NCBI RefSeq assembly: GCF_024171925.1
Contig: NZ_JAMTCO010000013.1
Coordinates: 186,001 to 250,000 of the forward strand
Reading direction: 5' to 3'
Length of the DNA stretch: 64,000 nucleotides
DNA from: Actinokineospora diospyrosa
Lineage (GTDB): Bacteria > Actinomycetota > Actinomycetes > Mycobacteriales > Pseudonocardiaceae
Every line of letters starts with the position of its first letter. Position 1 is the first letter of the stretch. Positions 25,177 through 33,638 of this stretch are shown piece after piece. Both the position numbers and the translations under genes were made by a program. The notes below the pieces were generated by a model, which saw only the letters and a program-made list of their open reading frames with translations, was not told the origin of the DNA and did no database searches.

Positions 25177-26777
25177 CGGAACCTGTCCACGCTGACCATG
25201 TCGCCCACCGGCACCTCGATGACCGTGGGCCCGGGGGAGGCGAACGCCGCGTCGAGTGCCGGCGCCAAGGCCGCCGGACTCTCCGCAAGTGCGTAACCCG
25301 CGCCGAACGAGGTGACGAACCGCTCGAAGTCCGGGTTGACGAGATCGGTGGCGATCACCCTGCCTCCGTACAAATCCCGCTGCATCTGCTGCACGTTGCC
25401 GTACTGGCTGTTGTTGAACAAGACCGTGACCAGGCCGATGCCGTGTTGCACAGCGGTGGCCAATTCGGTGGCGGCGAAGAGGAACCCGCCGTCACCGGTG
25501 ACCGAGAGCACCCGGGTATCCGGCTTGGCGACCTTGGCGCCGAGCGCGGTGGGAAAACCGTATCCGAGGGTGCCCATGTACCCGGTGGACAGGAAGGTCC
25601 GGGGCCGGTGCACCGGCATGACGATGCGGCTGGCGAACCCGATCTGGGTCAGCTCGTCGACGAAGACGCCGTCGTCGCCGAGCGCCTCCCTGATCACCGA
25701 CAGGTAGGCGATCTGCTGGTCGAGGACCGCACTGCGCTCCCGCCAGGCCGCGTGGACCCGCCCCATCCGCTCGGTGCGGTCCGGGCCGCGGACGCCCTTG
25801 GCGCGCAGGGCATCCAGCAGTACCGGCAGGTGGCTCTCGAGCCGCCCGGTGATGGCGACATCGGGCTGGCCATAGCGGCCGTGGACGGTCTGGTCGGCGT
25901 CGATCCGGATCAGGGTGCGCGCGCCCCGGCCCCAGCCCTGCAGCGCCGATCGCGCGCTCCCGCCGAGCGCGATGACCACATCGGTCTCGGCCCACAGGGG
26001 CTTTGCCTCGGGGAGGAAACAGCTCAACGGGTGGCGGCTGTCGACGATGCCGCGGCCGGTCCGGTAGCCCACCACCGGTGCCTGCAGCAGCTCGGCCAGC
26101 GCGGTGACCTCCGCCGACACGTCCTGGGCGCCGTTGGCCACGAAGATCATCGGGTTGGCCGCGCCCGCGAGGACCGAGACCGCGCTGTCGATCCCCTCCG
26201 CGTCGATCAACTCGTCGGGCTCGGTGGCGACCGGCGATTCCTCGGGGACAGGTGCCCGCATCGCGAGCACGTCCATCGGCACCTCGAGGGTCACCGGCCG
26301 GGGGCGTCCCGTGTTGAGGGCCCGGACGGCGTCGGCGACCTTGGTGCCCGCCTCGGCGGGGTGGGTGACCCGGTCGTAGTGCTTGCTCAGCGACCGCAGC
26401 AGCCCGGGCTGGTCGGGGACCTCGTGCAAGGTGCCCAGCTCCCGGCCGATCATCTTCTGCGGGACCTGGCCGGTGAGGAAGAACAGCTTCGCGTTGAGCC
26501 CGTACGCCGTGGCCAGCGCCGCACCGGCGTTGAGCACACCCGGGCCGGGGACGACGTTGCAGACGCTGGGCAGGCCGGTCGCCATCGTGGCCCCGAGCGC
26601 CATGAATCCCGCGCCCTGCTCGTGGCGGGTGTGGATGATCCGGAAGTCGTCGCCCGCGTCGTAGAAGGCGTTGTAGAGCCAGTCGTTCTGCACGCCGGGA
26701 AGACCGAAGACGGTCGTCAGCCCGTGCGCTTTGAGGCCCGCGACGACCGATTCGCCCCCGGTCCGGTAGGTGACCAT
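25173..26777 (-). CDS. thiamine-diphosphate-dependent enzyme (acetolactate synthase/decarboxylase family)
   Basis: A 534-residue enzyme with the three-domain ThDP layout: N-terminal pyrimidine domain with activating Glu53 in RHEQGAGFMA, a central domain, and a C-terminal diphosphate domain with the GDGGF to NN motif (LSVTGDGGF, later LFNNSQYGN). Family members decarboxylate 2-oxo acids or make acetohydroxyacids. There is no regulatory IlvH partner, so decarboxylation or carboligation of a 2-oxo acid from the aminotransferase is likelier than branched-chain synthesis. The ATG coincides with the last base of the MBL gene stop; the stop overlaps the P-loop gene. The substrate is unknown. Confidence 0.85.
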   Translation of the reverse strand: MVTYRTGGESVVAGLKAHGLTTVFGLPGVQNDWLYNAFYDAGDDFRIIHTRHEQGAGFMALGATMATGLPSVCNVVPGPGVLNAGAALATAYGLNAKLFFLTGQVPQKMIGRELGTLHEVPDQPGLLRSLSKHYDRVTHPAEAGTKVADAVRALNTGRPRPVTLEVPMDVLAMRAPVPEESPVATEPDELIDAEGIDSAVSVLAGAANPMIFVANGAQDVSAEVTALAELLQAPVVGYRTGRGIVDSRHPLSCFLPEAKPLWAETDVVIALGGSARSALQGWGRGARTLIRIDADQTVHGRYGQPDVAITGRLESHLPVLLDALRAKGVRGPDRTERMGRVHAAWRERSAVLDQQIAYLSVIREALGDDGVFVDELTQIGFASRIVMPVHRPRTFLSTGYMGTLGYGFPTALGAKVAKPDTRVLSVTGDGGFLFAATELATAVQHGIGLVTVLFNNSQYGNVQQMQRDLYGGRVIATDLVNPDFERFVTSFGAGYALAESPAALAPALDAAFASPGPTVIEVPVGDMVSVDRFR

Positions 26778-27664
26778 CAGTTCCGTACTTCCTTGTGGCT
26801 GGGGACGGGGACGCGCAGGAAGTCCCGACCGATCGAGATCGGGCCGGAATAGGCGGATCGCGCCTCGCGGCGGATCTCGTCGTCGGAGGTCGGGCCGAAC
26901 GCCCCGACCGGACTGAGCAACAGCGCCCGAGCCCGCGCCGCAGCGGCAATCCGTGCCGCGCCGACCGGCTCACTGTGCACCGATCGCATCCGCGTCAGCA
27001 CACGCTGGGCCCGCTCCGGCGGCAGGTACGAGGCCGCGTTGTTCAGGTACGTCGTCTCGTGCACCAGCAGGTCGACATCGCGCGCGAGGTCAGCGACGGC
27101 TTCTGACGGCCGGGTATCGCCGGAGAAGCACACACTGCGACCGGCCACGTCGATGCGATACCCGAACGACGGGATCGGGGGATGTTCGACGGGGGCGGCG
27201 GTGATCCGGGCAGGGCCGCAGTCGACCGTTTCCGCCGAGGTCAGCTCGATGACGTCGACCAAGTCACGAAGATGCGGCCATCCCTCGTCAGCCATGCGGC
27301 TGCGGATGTCGACCTCGAACGCTTCGTAGTGCAACTCGAACAGCCGCCGCAACGGCGGAGGCCCGATCACCCGTACCGGCGCGCGAAGTTGCGACCACGC
27401 GAGATGAAGCACTACCGCGACGTCGGCGACATGGTCGATGTGGTGGTGGGTGATCAGGATCCGTCGCAGCTTGGCCAGGTCGAGCCCCGCCTCGACGAGC
27501 TGCCCGGCGACACCGTTCCCACAGTCGACCAGGCTGATCTCATCCGCGACCTCAAGTGCGTGCGCGACCGGACGCCGCCCCACCTTGGGGGTGGGGCCAC
27601 CCGCCGAACCGAGCACCACCACAACCGCCTCGGCATCGGACTCTTCGCGATCCCCAGGCGGCAC
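26777..27664 (-). CDS. metallo-beta-lactamase-fold hydrolase (RNase Z/PhnP-like)
   Basis: A 295-residue protein with the metal motif HxHxDH in ITHHHIDHVAD (H73, H75, D77, H78), a further His in PVEHPPIP, the metal-bridging Asp in CFSGDTRPSE and a late HSEP. This is the RNase Z/PhnP-like branch, which cuts phosphodiesters or related esters. GTG 27664 follows AAGGG by about 9 bases. It is first in the three-gene minus operon, whose promoter holds the palindrome at 27708. A housekeeping tRNase is unlikely given the operon setting; a phosphodiester or lactone pathway intermediate is possible. Confidence 0.8.
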   Translation of the reverse strand: MPPGDREESDAEAVVVVLGSAGGPTPKVGRRPVAHALEVADEISLVDCGNGVAGQLVEAGLDLAKLRRILITHHHIDHVADVAVVLHLAWSQLRAPVRVIGPPPLRRLFELHYEAFEVDIRSRMADEGWPHLRDLVDVIELTSAETVDCGPARITAAPVEHPPIPSFGYRIDVAGRSVCFSGDTRPSEAVADLARDVDLLVHETTYLNNAASYLPPERAQRVLTRMRSVHSEPVGAARIAAAARARALLLSPVGAFGPTSDDEIRREARSAYSGPISIGRDFLRVPVPSHKEVRN

Positions 27665-27707
27665 TGTTCTCGTCCCTTCCCACTCCTCGTGAGGCTGCCG
27701 ATCGATA

Positions 27708-27719
27708 ATCCTATAGGAT
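27708..27719. promoter_or_regulatory. GntR operator in front of the MBL-ThDP operon
   Basis: ATCCTATAGGAT is a perfect 12-base palindrome, 44 bases upstream of the MBL hydrolase start. It has the same core as the sites at 22385 and 23558. Confidence 0.65.
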
Positions 27720-27848
27720 GTGTAGATCCAAGACGTGGGAGCTCATCGTGCGGACAGAGTTCCTGCTGTCAAGCGGCGAGCAAGAGCTGTCCCGTGGTGC
27801 TTGGCTAGCGTTCATCGCTGCTCGCCATGCGGCCCGAGCCTATCGAGG

Positions 27849-27859
27849 ATCCTATAGGA
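27849..27859. promoter_or_regulatory. second upstream copy of the GntR-type palindrome
   Basis: ATCCTATAGGA recurs 141 bases from the copy at 27708, about 13.5 helical turns away, so looping between two bound dimers is conceivable. No gene starts just to its right except a remnant on the other strand. Confidence 0.5.
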
Positions 27860-27879
27860 CTGAGGTGTGGACCGCTAGA

Positions 27880-27913
27880 CCAAGTCCCCGGCACGGGCGT
27901 GCCAGGGACTTGG
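27880..27913. terminator. hairpin between the MBL operon control region and a pseudogene
   Basis: CCAAGTCCCCGGCAC (27880-27894) pairs with GTGCCAGGGACTTGG (27899-27913) apart from one mismatch, around a 4-base loop. It probably ended transcription of the now decayed minus-strand gene to its right. Confidence 0.6.
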
Positions 27914-27959
27914 CGGAGCCGAGTGGATCGGTGTCCGGGGTGCACCCGGGTTCAAGTGG

Positions 27960-28335
27960 CTGTGGTCATGCGATGTTGACGCTGGTGGAGCGCCAGCATG
28001 CCCATTCTCGGGCGATTCGTGCTCGTGCGGGGGAGTGGTTGCCGGTGCTTGCCCAGTGGGTCCAGAGTTCGGCGATGCAGGCGGCGAAGCTGTCGAGTGT
28101 GGCGGGGCGAGCTCGGCGAACGCTGGGATCCCGTGTCCCCATGCTTCGGCGTCGGCTGGTGTGTGTCCGGCGATGAGGAGCCTGAGGACACATGGACGAA
28201 CCGGTCGAGGCGATCGCACAGGGCGGCGTGGAAATGGGTGTCCAGGATCGCCAGATGCCAGGCGCGGTCGATCAGCGGACTCGGTGTCAGATGACTGGAT
28301 GGTTGATCTTCGCCTACGAAACCCGCCTCATCCAC
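27960..28335 (-). pseudogene. frameshifted remnant resembling a glycine-rich-domain (GRDP-like) protein
   Basis: Three minus-strand frames in series give coherent pieces: PLIDRAWHLAILDTHFHAAL with RLDRFVHV, then HTPADAEAWGHGIPAFAEL, then TLDSFAACIAELWTHWAS. The first piece has the D-x-x-W-H-x-x-I-L-D-T motif seen in glycine-rich domain-containing proteins. The frame changes twice, so no single protein is made. Function cannot be inferred from the fragment; family assignment is tentative. Confidence 0.5.
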
Positions 28336-28539
28336 CCGACGTGACGGTCAGCAAGCGCCCACGCCACACGTCAAACGGCCCCGGCCTACCCACGGCCGAC
28401 ATTAGTGCAGCCCACGACCCCGGCTACTCCATCAGGTCCGGACTTGGTGCCCAACGGGGCACACCCCGTTCCGGGGTGGCCCGCCGCGACTCGCGCCCTC
28501 GACAATCGAGCGGGCGTTTGGAGCGTGCCTGGAGGCCGG

Positions 28540-30348
28540 ATGTTCGAATCACCCAAGCTCGCCAACCCGCAGGTTCCCGTTCACCGCCGCACTGCCGCCG
28601 AACGCGAGCCCGGCACACCGGTACGCGCGGTTCCCGGCGGTGCGAGCAGCCGGGCAGCGATGCTCGCACTACAACGCAGCGCGGGCAACGCCTCCGTCTC
28701 CCGACTCGTGGCGGCGAACGGCGTTGTGCAACGCACCCCGAACGAGGACACCCCTGAGTTGCCGATCACCGGCGACGCGAGGTTCATGCTGCTCGACCAG
28801 GGCCGCTACTTCCCGCTCGAGCTGCCGGACCTCGACAAGTTCGACATCGGCGCGGGTGAGCTGAGCACGGGCGACCTCCCGGTCGCGGAGGGGATCGACG
28901 TGCGCCTGGACATCGGCGCCCACAACGCGCCGCGTCTCGCCGACGCCTCGGTGCGCCTCTCACCGGTCGAGGTCGGCATCGCGGCGTCCGCCATCGCCAG
29001 CAGGCGCAAGAGCAGGGAAGGCGCGGGCAAGGCCGAGGCGGCTGTCGGCGGCGTGGTGGGCGGCCTGGTCGGTATCGCCGCGGGCCCGTTGGGCTGGATG
29101 TCCGGGTTGAACCCGATCTCCGGCGCGGAGAAGGGAGGCGTGATCGGCGGACAGCTCGGGGAATGGGCCGTCGACCAGTTCTCCCTGGAGGCCAGGCTGC
29201 TCAGCGGCGCGTTGTCCGGCAGCCTCCGCCTGCTGTACAGCCCCTACATCCGACTGCGCGTCGGCGGCTTCATCGCCTCGAAGTTCCTCGATGTCAACGC
29301 GACCCTGCAGACGCAGATGGAACTCTCGGTCACGCCGTCGGTCTCGTTGGAGAACAGTCTCGTCGGGCTGCACTTCGAGAAGGGGAAGCTGGTGCGCAGC
29401 GAGTTCTCGCTCGCACTCGAGGCGAGCGTCAACGCCGCTCTGAAGATGGCAGGCATCCTGCAGTTGGGTGCCACCCTGCTGCACTTCATCGACAACGAGA
29501 CCAAGCTGGGGGACCGGAAGAAGATCCATGACGACCCCGGCCTGCTCACCCTCAACATCCTCAGCACGGACGTGTTCCCGATCGTCGACGACCTTGAGGG
29601 CACCTTCACCGCGAAGACCAAGCTCGACCTGCTGAAAGCCTCGCCGCTGGCCCTGACGGGCAAGCACTTCACCGCGCAGGACGACGCGGTCAGGAACATG
29701 GTGGTCAGGGGGTTCAAAGACAACCTCAGCCCGGCGATCGCGAAGTCGCGGTCCAGCAGGAAGGGGAAGGGCACCAAACCCCGCGACGACGGTCCGAGGT
29801 ACCACACGGGAACATACCGGGATCCCGTGCCGATCATCTGGTTCAAGCCCTTCGACGTCTACCCGGACGAACTGCCCCACCACGGCGGCCCCAACGTCCG
29901 GAAGTTCCCGCACCAGGAGTACGCCGACGGCCTCGAAGCAGGCGTCGACGCCCTGTACTGGCCGTGGACCGGCAAGAAGTTCAAGAAGGAGCACGGGACG
30001 CGCGCGGGCGGCGGGACAACGGTGGGCCAGGCCAAACTCGCGGACGCCTTCGAGCAGCACGGCGTGGACATCCCCGAGGGCGCGGCCCAGATCGACCACG
30101 TCCTCGACGACTTCCTCGGCGGCCCCGACGAGGCGGACAACCTGTGGCCCCTGGCAACCAGGCACAACCAGGCAGCGGGCCTCAAGCACGGCCACCAGGG
30201 CGTCCGCTACCAACCCAGCAACGGCCCCGAGATGACCGCCCCCACCGCCGTGCACAACGTCCCCGCGGGGGTGTGGTTCATCATCAGCCAACAACTACAA
30301 CCAGCCGACCCCATCCCAGACGGCGGCGCGCCCGAACACCTCGGCTGA
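28540..30348 (+). CDS. large toxin-like protein with eCIS-type N-terminal motif and HNH-like C-terminus
   Basis: A 602-residue protein. The N-terminus is a disordered Pro/Arg-rich stretch followed by ALQRSAGNASVSRLV (43-57), the signature seen in proteins linked to extracellular contractile injection systems. A Gly-rich, membrane-like segment lies near 165-210 (AVGGVVGGLVGIAAGPLG), then a long beta-rich middle. The C-terminus has a nuclease-like HNH pattern: D519-H520 in IDHVLDDFLGG, N534 in DNLWPL, N543 in RHNQAAG. No phage-tail-like structural genes and no obvious immunity gene adjoin it. ATG 28540 follows GGAGG; the frame is open to GTG 28405, adding 45 residues. Inference: secreted or injected nuclease effector. 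Confidence 0.65.
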   Translation: MFESPKLANPQVPVHRRTAAEREPGTPVRAVPGGASSRAAMLALQRSAGNASVSRLVAANGVVQRTPNEDTPELPITGDARFMLLDQGRYFPLELPDLDKFDIGAGELSTGDLPVAEGIDVRLDIGAHNAPRLADASVRLSPVEVGIAASAIASRRKSREGAGKAEAAVGGVVGGLVGIAAGPLGWMSGLNPISGAEKGGVIGGQLGEWAVDQFSLEARLLSGALSGSLRLLYSPYIRLRVGGFIASKFLDVNATLQTQMELSVTPSVSLENSLVGLHFEKGKLVRSEFSLALEASVNAALKMAGILQLGATLLHFIDNETKLGDRKKIHDDPGLLTLNILSTDVFPIVDDLEGTFTAKTKLDLLKASPLALTGKHFTAQDDAVRNMVVRGFKDNLSPAIAKSRSSRKGKGTKPRDDGPRYHTGTYRDPVPIIWFKPFDVYPDELPHHGGPNVRKFPHQEYADGLEAGVDALYWPWTGKKFKKEHGTRAGGGTTVGQAKLADAFEQHGVDIPEGAAQIDHVLDDFLGGPDEADNLWPLATRHNQAAGLKHGHQGVRYQPSNGPEMTAPTAVHNVPAGVWFIISQQLQPADPIPDGGAPEHLG

Positions 30349-30399
30349 CCACGCCTGCCCTCCCGTGACCGGTGTCCCGTCATCGCGTGGAGCGACTCA

Positions 30400-30854
30400 C
30401 AGCACTGCCCGTCCCCCTGCTGTCGAGGCAGGTCCGGGCCCGCGGACGCGGGTTGTCGGGTGAACAGCCAGGCAGTCGTGTCGACCTCCTTGGCCCTCAC
30501 CCCGGTCGGCTGGAACGAGCCGGTCGGCGGGCGGCCGTAGCCGCGGCGCACAACCACGCGGTGGACGTCGTCGGAGACCAACCAGACCAGGTCGGCGGCG
30601 GGTCGTCGTCGAGTTGCCGGTAGAGCGCGCCGTCGTCGACCAGCGGCGCGGAACGCCTGCCGGACGGAGTCGGCGAGCACGGCGCGGGCTGTGATCTGGG
30701 CCGGGTCGGTGCGCCTGCCGAACCCGACGATGACCCGGTGCTCGGGTCGGAACCCTTGTGCCGCCGCCTGTCCCGCCAGCACTCGTTTCGTCCGCTCCAC
30801 CAACACCGCGATCCACCTCCGCGTCGTCCGGGTTGCCTCAACGCCTCGAACCAT
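30400..30854 (-). pseudogene. frameshifted hypothetical protein gene
   Basis: Coherent protein text alternates between two minus frames: VRGVEATRTTRRWIAVLVER and ITARAVLADSVRQAF in one, DDGALYRQLDDDPP in the next, then VWLVSDDVHRVVVRRGYG and VDTTAWLFTRQP in the first again. Two compensating indels would explain this. The family is not recognised. Either a pseudogene or assembly errors. Confidence 0.45.
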
Positions 30855-30969
30855 CGCGTACCGGGGGGGCCGCCGAACGGTCCTGTGAACGCGACCCCCG
30901 CGCTGGTAACAGGTGCTACCGATGCCCGACCTGCCTGGGAGACCAGGCAAGCACCCGGGGGCCGCTGCT

Positions 30970-31679
30970 CCTGGCGCCGACGCCTACCTCGGGTGGCTGG
31001 CCCGGACCCATCGCTACGACACCACCTCATCCATCTCGCCAAGCCGTACGGCACCGATCGTCAGGCAAGTCGGTACCGGACGCTCGCCGGGGCGGTGGCA
31101 GCGGAGGTCCAGGAGCGGGGCCTGCGCAAACCAGCACAAGTGGGCGGCAGGGGAGGACCACGTGCTGACCCGCCTGGTCGAGCAGTCCCTGTTCGGCCGC
31201 CAGGACGCGACGCGCAGCGCGTTGACCGCCGTACTGGTCAACTCCGGCTACCGTCGCGCCCTGCGGACCGTTCTGGTCACCAGGCTGCGTGGCACCGACA
31301 CGTACGGAGATGCCGCGGTCACCCGGGCGTTCATCCGGCTGCTGGGCAAGGTGGCGACAGGAGGCCGCGACGGTCGCCTGTCCTGGATATCCTGTCGAGC
31401 GCCGATGTGGACCGCGATACCCGGATCCAGGCCTGCTGGGCGTTGTCCAACGCCGCCCCGAGGCTGCCACGCCCACTTGTGCTCCTCGGGCTGGAATCGT
31501 GTTCGCGGGAGCGGTTCGGCGACCAGGCCGTGACCGCGCTCCGTGCGGGGATCTCGGCTTGTGGGCGCACCGAGCCGTTGCGGGATCTGCTGGCAGATCC
31601 GGACACCGCGTGGGAAGCGCGGCGAGAGTGCCAGCGGTGGTTGTTGCTGCCTGCCGGTGTCCGCGCCGCGATCGGCTAG
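30970..31679 (+). pseudogene. frameshifted HEAT-like hypothetical protein gene
   Basis: Pieces in two plus frames combine: LAGAVAAEVQERGLRKP; then EDHVLTRLVEQSLFGRQDA and GDAAVTRAFIRLLGKVATG; then, after a shift near 31370, LDILSSADVDRDTRIQACWA, LLGLESCSRERFGDQAV and LRDLLADPDTAWEARREC. The helical repeat pattern recalls HEAT-type scaffolds. At least two frameshifts prevent a full product. It faces the remnant at 30400, so this whole stretch looks decayed. Confidence 0.5.
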
Positions 31680-32185
31680 GAGCAGGGTTGGTTGCGGTCG
31701 CCGAAGCGGAAGCGGACCGAGTAGTCCAGGGGGGTCAACGGGTAGAAGTACACGCCGAGGGTGATCCCGGGCATGTCCGGTCGCTCGAAGCACAGGTGGA
31801 TGTCGCTGATGTCCGGGCCGTTGACCGGTTCCAGCGGGACCTCCGAGCGCAGTTCCCAGCCGCGGTCGGCGAACGCCTTCTTGTGGAAGGCCCGGATCTC
31901 GTCGTACTGCCCCTTCGAGATGAACGAGCGGCCCGCGTACCCGAGCCAGTCGTCGTCCTGGCAGGGGAGGCGGGTGAACTTCTCCAGTGCCTGGACCCCG
32001 TCCGGGACCCGGTCGAGGACGGGGTCGGCGACCAGGCGGTCGGCCGTCGCCCGGTCGGCCGGGTCGCACCCGTCCTCGGGGCTGGTTGGTGGCCAGGTGC
32101 CGCACGTGACCGCGTGCGGCACCAGCACCAACGTGACCAGCGAGACGGCGACCAGGTGACGCCTGTGGCGCCGTCTCGGCCTCAT
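31676..32185 (-). CDS. putative secreted protein or lipoprotein of unknown function
   Basis: A 169-residue protein. The N-terminus is MRPRRRHRRH followed by a hydrophobic segment (VAVSLVTLVLVPHAVTC) that ends at a Cys, compatible with a Sec signal and perhaps a lipobox, though the residues before Cys are unusual. The mature part is hydrophilic (GYAGRSFISKGQYDEIRAF, DISDIHLCFERPDMPG, FYPLTPLDYSVRFRFG) with paired Cys. The start was chosen because the signal begins there, about 9 bases after GGGGG. No family recognised. It is convergent with a pseudogene and overlaps its end by 4 bases. Confidence 0.55.
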   Translation of the reverse strand: MRPRRRHRRHLVAVSLVTLVLVPHAVTCGTWPPTSPEDGCDPADRATADRLVADPVLDRVPDGVQALEKFTRLPCQDDDWLGYAGRSFISKGQYDEIRAFHKKAFADRGWELRSEVPLEPVNGPDISDIHLCFERPDMPGITLGVYFYPLTPLDYSVRFRFGDRNQPCS

Positions 32186-32211
32186 GGTTTCAGTACCCCC
32201 AAGGACATGTA

Positions 32212-32430
32212 GTGCTTCGCGCTGTTGATCACTCGGGATCGAGCAGAATGTACATTCCACACGTACCAGGGGATGTCCATGCCTGCGCACCCGCCACCGG
32301 GACCACGGTGACCTGGAGCGGCCCCAAGGGCAACGCGACCGTCACCTTCTTCGACAACGGCGCCACCTTCCAGGGCACGGCCCAGTTCCCCAACGAGGGA
32401 CCGATCGGCTACCGGGGAGAGCGCATCTGA
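32212..32430 (+). CDS. small ORF, possible fragment of a sugar-binding domain
   Basis: A 72-codon frame whose last 42 residues (TTVTWSGPKGNATVTFFDNG, ATFQGTAQFPNEGPIGYRG) read as a beta-rich repeat similar in style to OAA-type lectin repeats. The beginning is not convincing and no clear ribosome site is present, so this may be the surviving end of a longer gene. It is divergent from the secreted protein gene. Confidence 0.35.
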   Translation: MLRAVDHSGSSRMYIPHVPGDVHACAPATGTTVTWSGPKGNATVTFFDNGATFQGTAQFPNEGPIGYRGERI

Positions 32431-32622
32431 CCGTTGGCTCCATAGTGGACGTTAGTGTCCAGCTGGGACCGGACTCCTCGCCAACCGAGTGGACACCAGG
32501 AGTCCGGCCCCAGCCCCACCCCACCCGGCGATGAGAAGTCCAAGACCGCGTAGGCTCCGATGACCAGAAGGAGCCAGCGGTCGAGCGTCCGGCGCGCGGG
32601 TGACCTGCCCTGTACCGGCAGG
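32431..32622. other. short non-coding stretch
   Basis: It contains an inexact inverted repeat around AGTGTCCAGCTGGGACCGGACTC... and GAGTGGACACC... near 32450-32500, which may end the small gene upstream. Otherwise nothing recognised. Confidence 0.25.
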
Positions 32623-33321
32623 TCACCGCCCCACCTCGCGCCCGTCGTACTCGGTCACGACGGGCCTGGGTTTGTTCAGCTCGTGAATGGACTCGCCTGC
32701 CGACAGCAGCGGACCGTCCCGATACACGGCCACAGCCAGGTAGTGCATGCGTAGCTGGCAGTGTGTGCGCCAGTCACCCATCCGGCGGCTCTCGAAGATT
32801 GGGGTCGCCAAGATCTCGCCCGGCCACCGCAGGACGAGCTCGACTCGGTCTGCGGAATCGACCGGCACGCGGACGGGGTCGCAGCAGAAGCGCGGCTTCT
32901 TCGGCAGGCCCATCTCGACCCGGCGGTAGAAGAGATCGATCGCGGCGCCGTCGACGAGCAGTTGGGGCCGGTGCATGCCGATGCCCGCGTCGCTCCACCG
33001 CCGGACGGTCCTGGCGTCCACGTCGTGCCGGGTTTCGAACTCGGTGAGCCGGTCCAGCACGTTCCCCCTGTCGACGCCCATGCCCAGCGAGGTGAACGCG
33101 ACGACGATCTCCAGGTCGTCCTTGTGCCGTTCCTGCAGGAGCGTCAGACGGTCCACCGCGTCGCCAGCGACATCGCCTCCCAGGCCCTTGAGGAGGTACT
33201 GGGTCTGGTGGACGACCTTGGTCTCGTCGAGCGGACCCGGCAGGCGCCGAAGCTGCTTCGGCTCGGCGATGATCTTCGGGATCAGCCCCCGCCGCCAGTC
33301 GGGCCTCGCCTCGTCGCTCAC
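32623..33321 (-). CDS. hypothetical protein
   Basis: A 232-residue soluble protein with even coding character (QLRRLPGPLDETKVVHQTQY, FTSLGMGVDRGNVLDRL, SADRVELVLRWPGEILATP). No signal, membrane segment or known motif is seen. GTG 33321 was chosen because the frame upstream becomes Arg/Pro-rich and overlaps a plus-strand remnant; the ribosome site is poor. No operon partner. Function unknown. Confidence 0.55.
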   Translation of the reverse strand: MSDEARPDWRRGLIPKIIAEPKQLRRLPGPLDETKVVHQTQYLLKGLGGDVAGDAVDRLTLLQERHKDDLEIVVAFTSLGMGVDRGNVLDRLTEFETRHDVDARTVRRWSDAGIGMHRPQLLVDGAAIDLFYRRVEMGLPKKPRFCCDPVRVPVDSADRVELVLRWPGEILATPIFESRRMGDWRTHCQLRMHYLAVAVYRDGPLLSAGESIHELNKPRPVVTEYDGREVGR

Positions 33322-33638
33322 GAAGCCGCCCGGTCGTGCAGGCGGTCGGGGTGCTCGAGGTGGTCGACCGTTTCTACGTCCTGCCCGGGGGACCGGCCCA
33401 CACCGTTCCCGACGCCGACGGGCTCGGCCTGAACCCTGCCCTGGACTGAACCTACGCGACACCGCTGGGCCGTGTCGGCGGGGTGATGGATTGGCGGCGA
33501 CGTCGGGGTCGGGGTCGAAGGGGAAACCTGTGTGGTATGTGGCGTTGTTACCCCTGGCCGGAGGCGGACACCTCTAGCCAACGCGTTGGCGGCCGGGGGT
33601 GGGAGGTCGTGGGACTGGTGGCGGGAGACGACAAGGAG
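33322..33638 (+). other. intergenic region with a C-terminal gene remnant
   Basis: 33333-33449 keeps an open plus-strand frame reading VVQAVGVLEVVDRFYVLPGG, then AHTVPDADGLGLNPALD and stop, with no start: the tail of a lost gene. The rest is the leader of the sigma-factor gene, with CG-rich repeats and no clear promoter boxes. Confidence 0.35.

Noticed and set aside
25167..26852. 561-codon plus frame opposite the ThDP enzyme
   Set aside because: The minus frame shows the full ThDP motifs; the plus frame none.
28954..30294. 444-codon minus frame opposite the eCIS-like effector
   Set aside because: Val/Glu-rich shadow; the plus frame has the LQRSAGN mark and HNH-like end.
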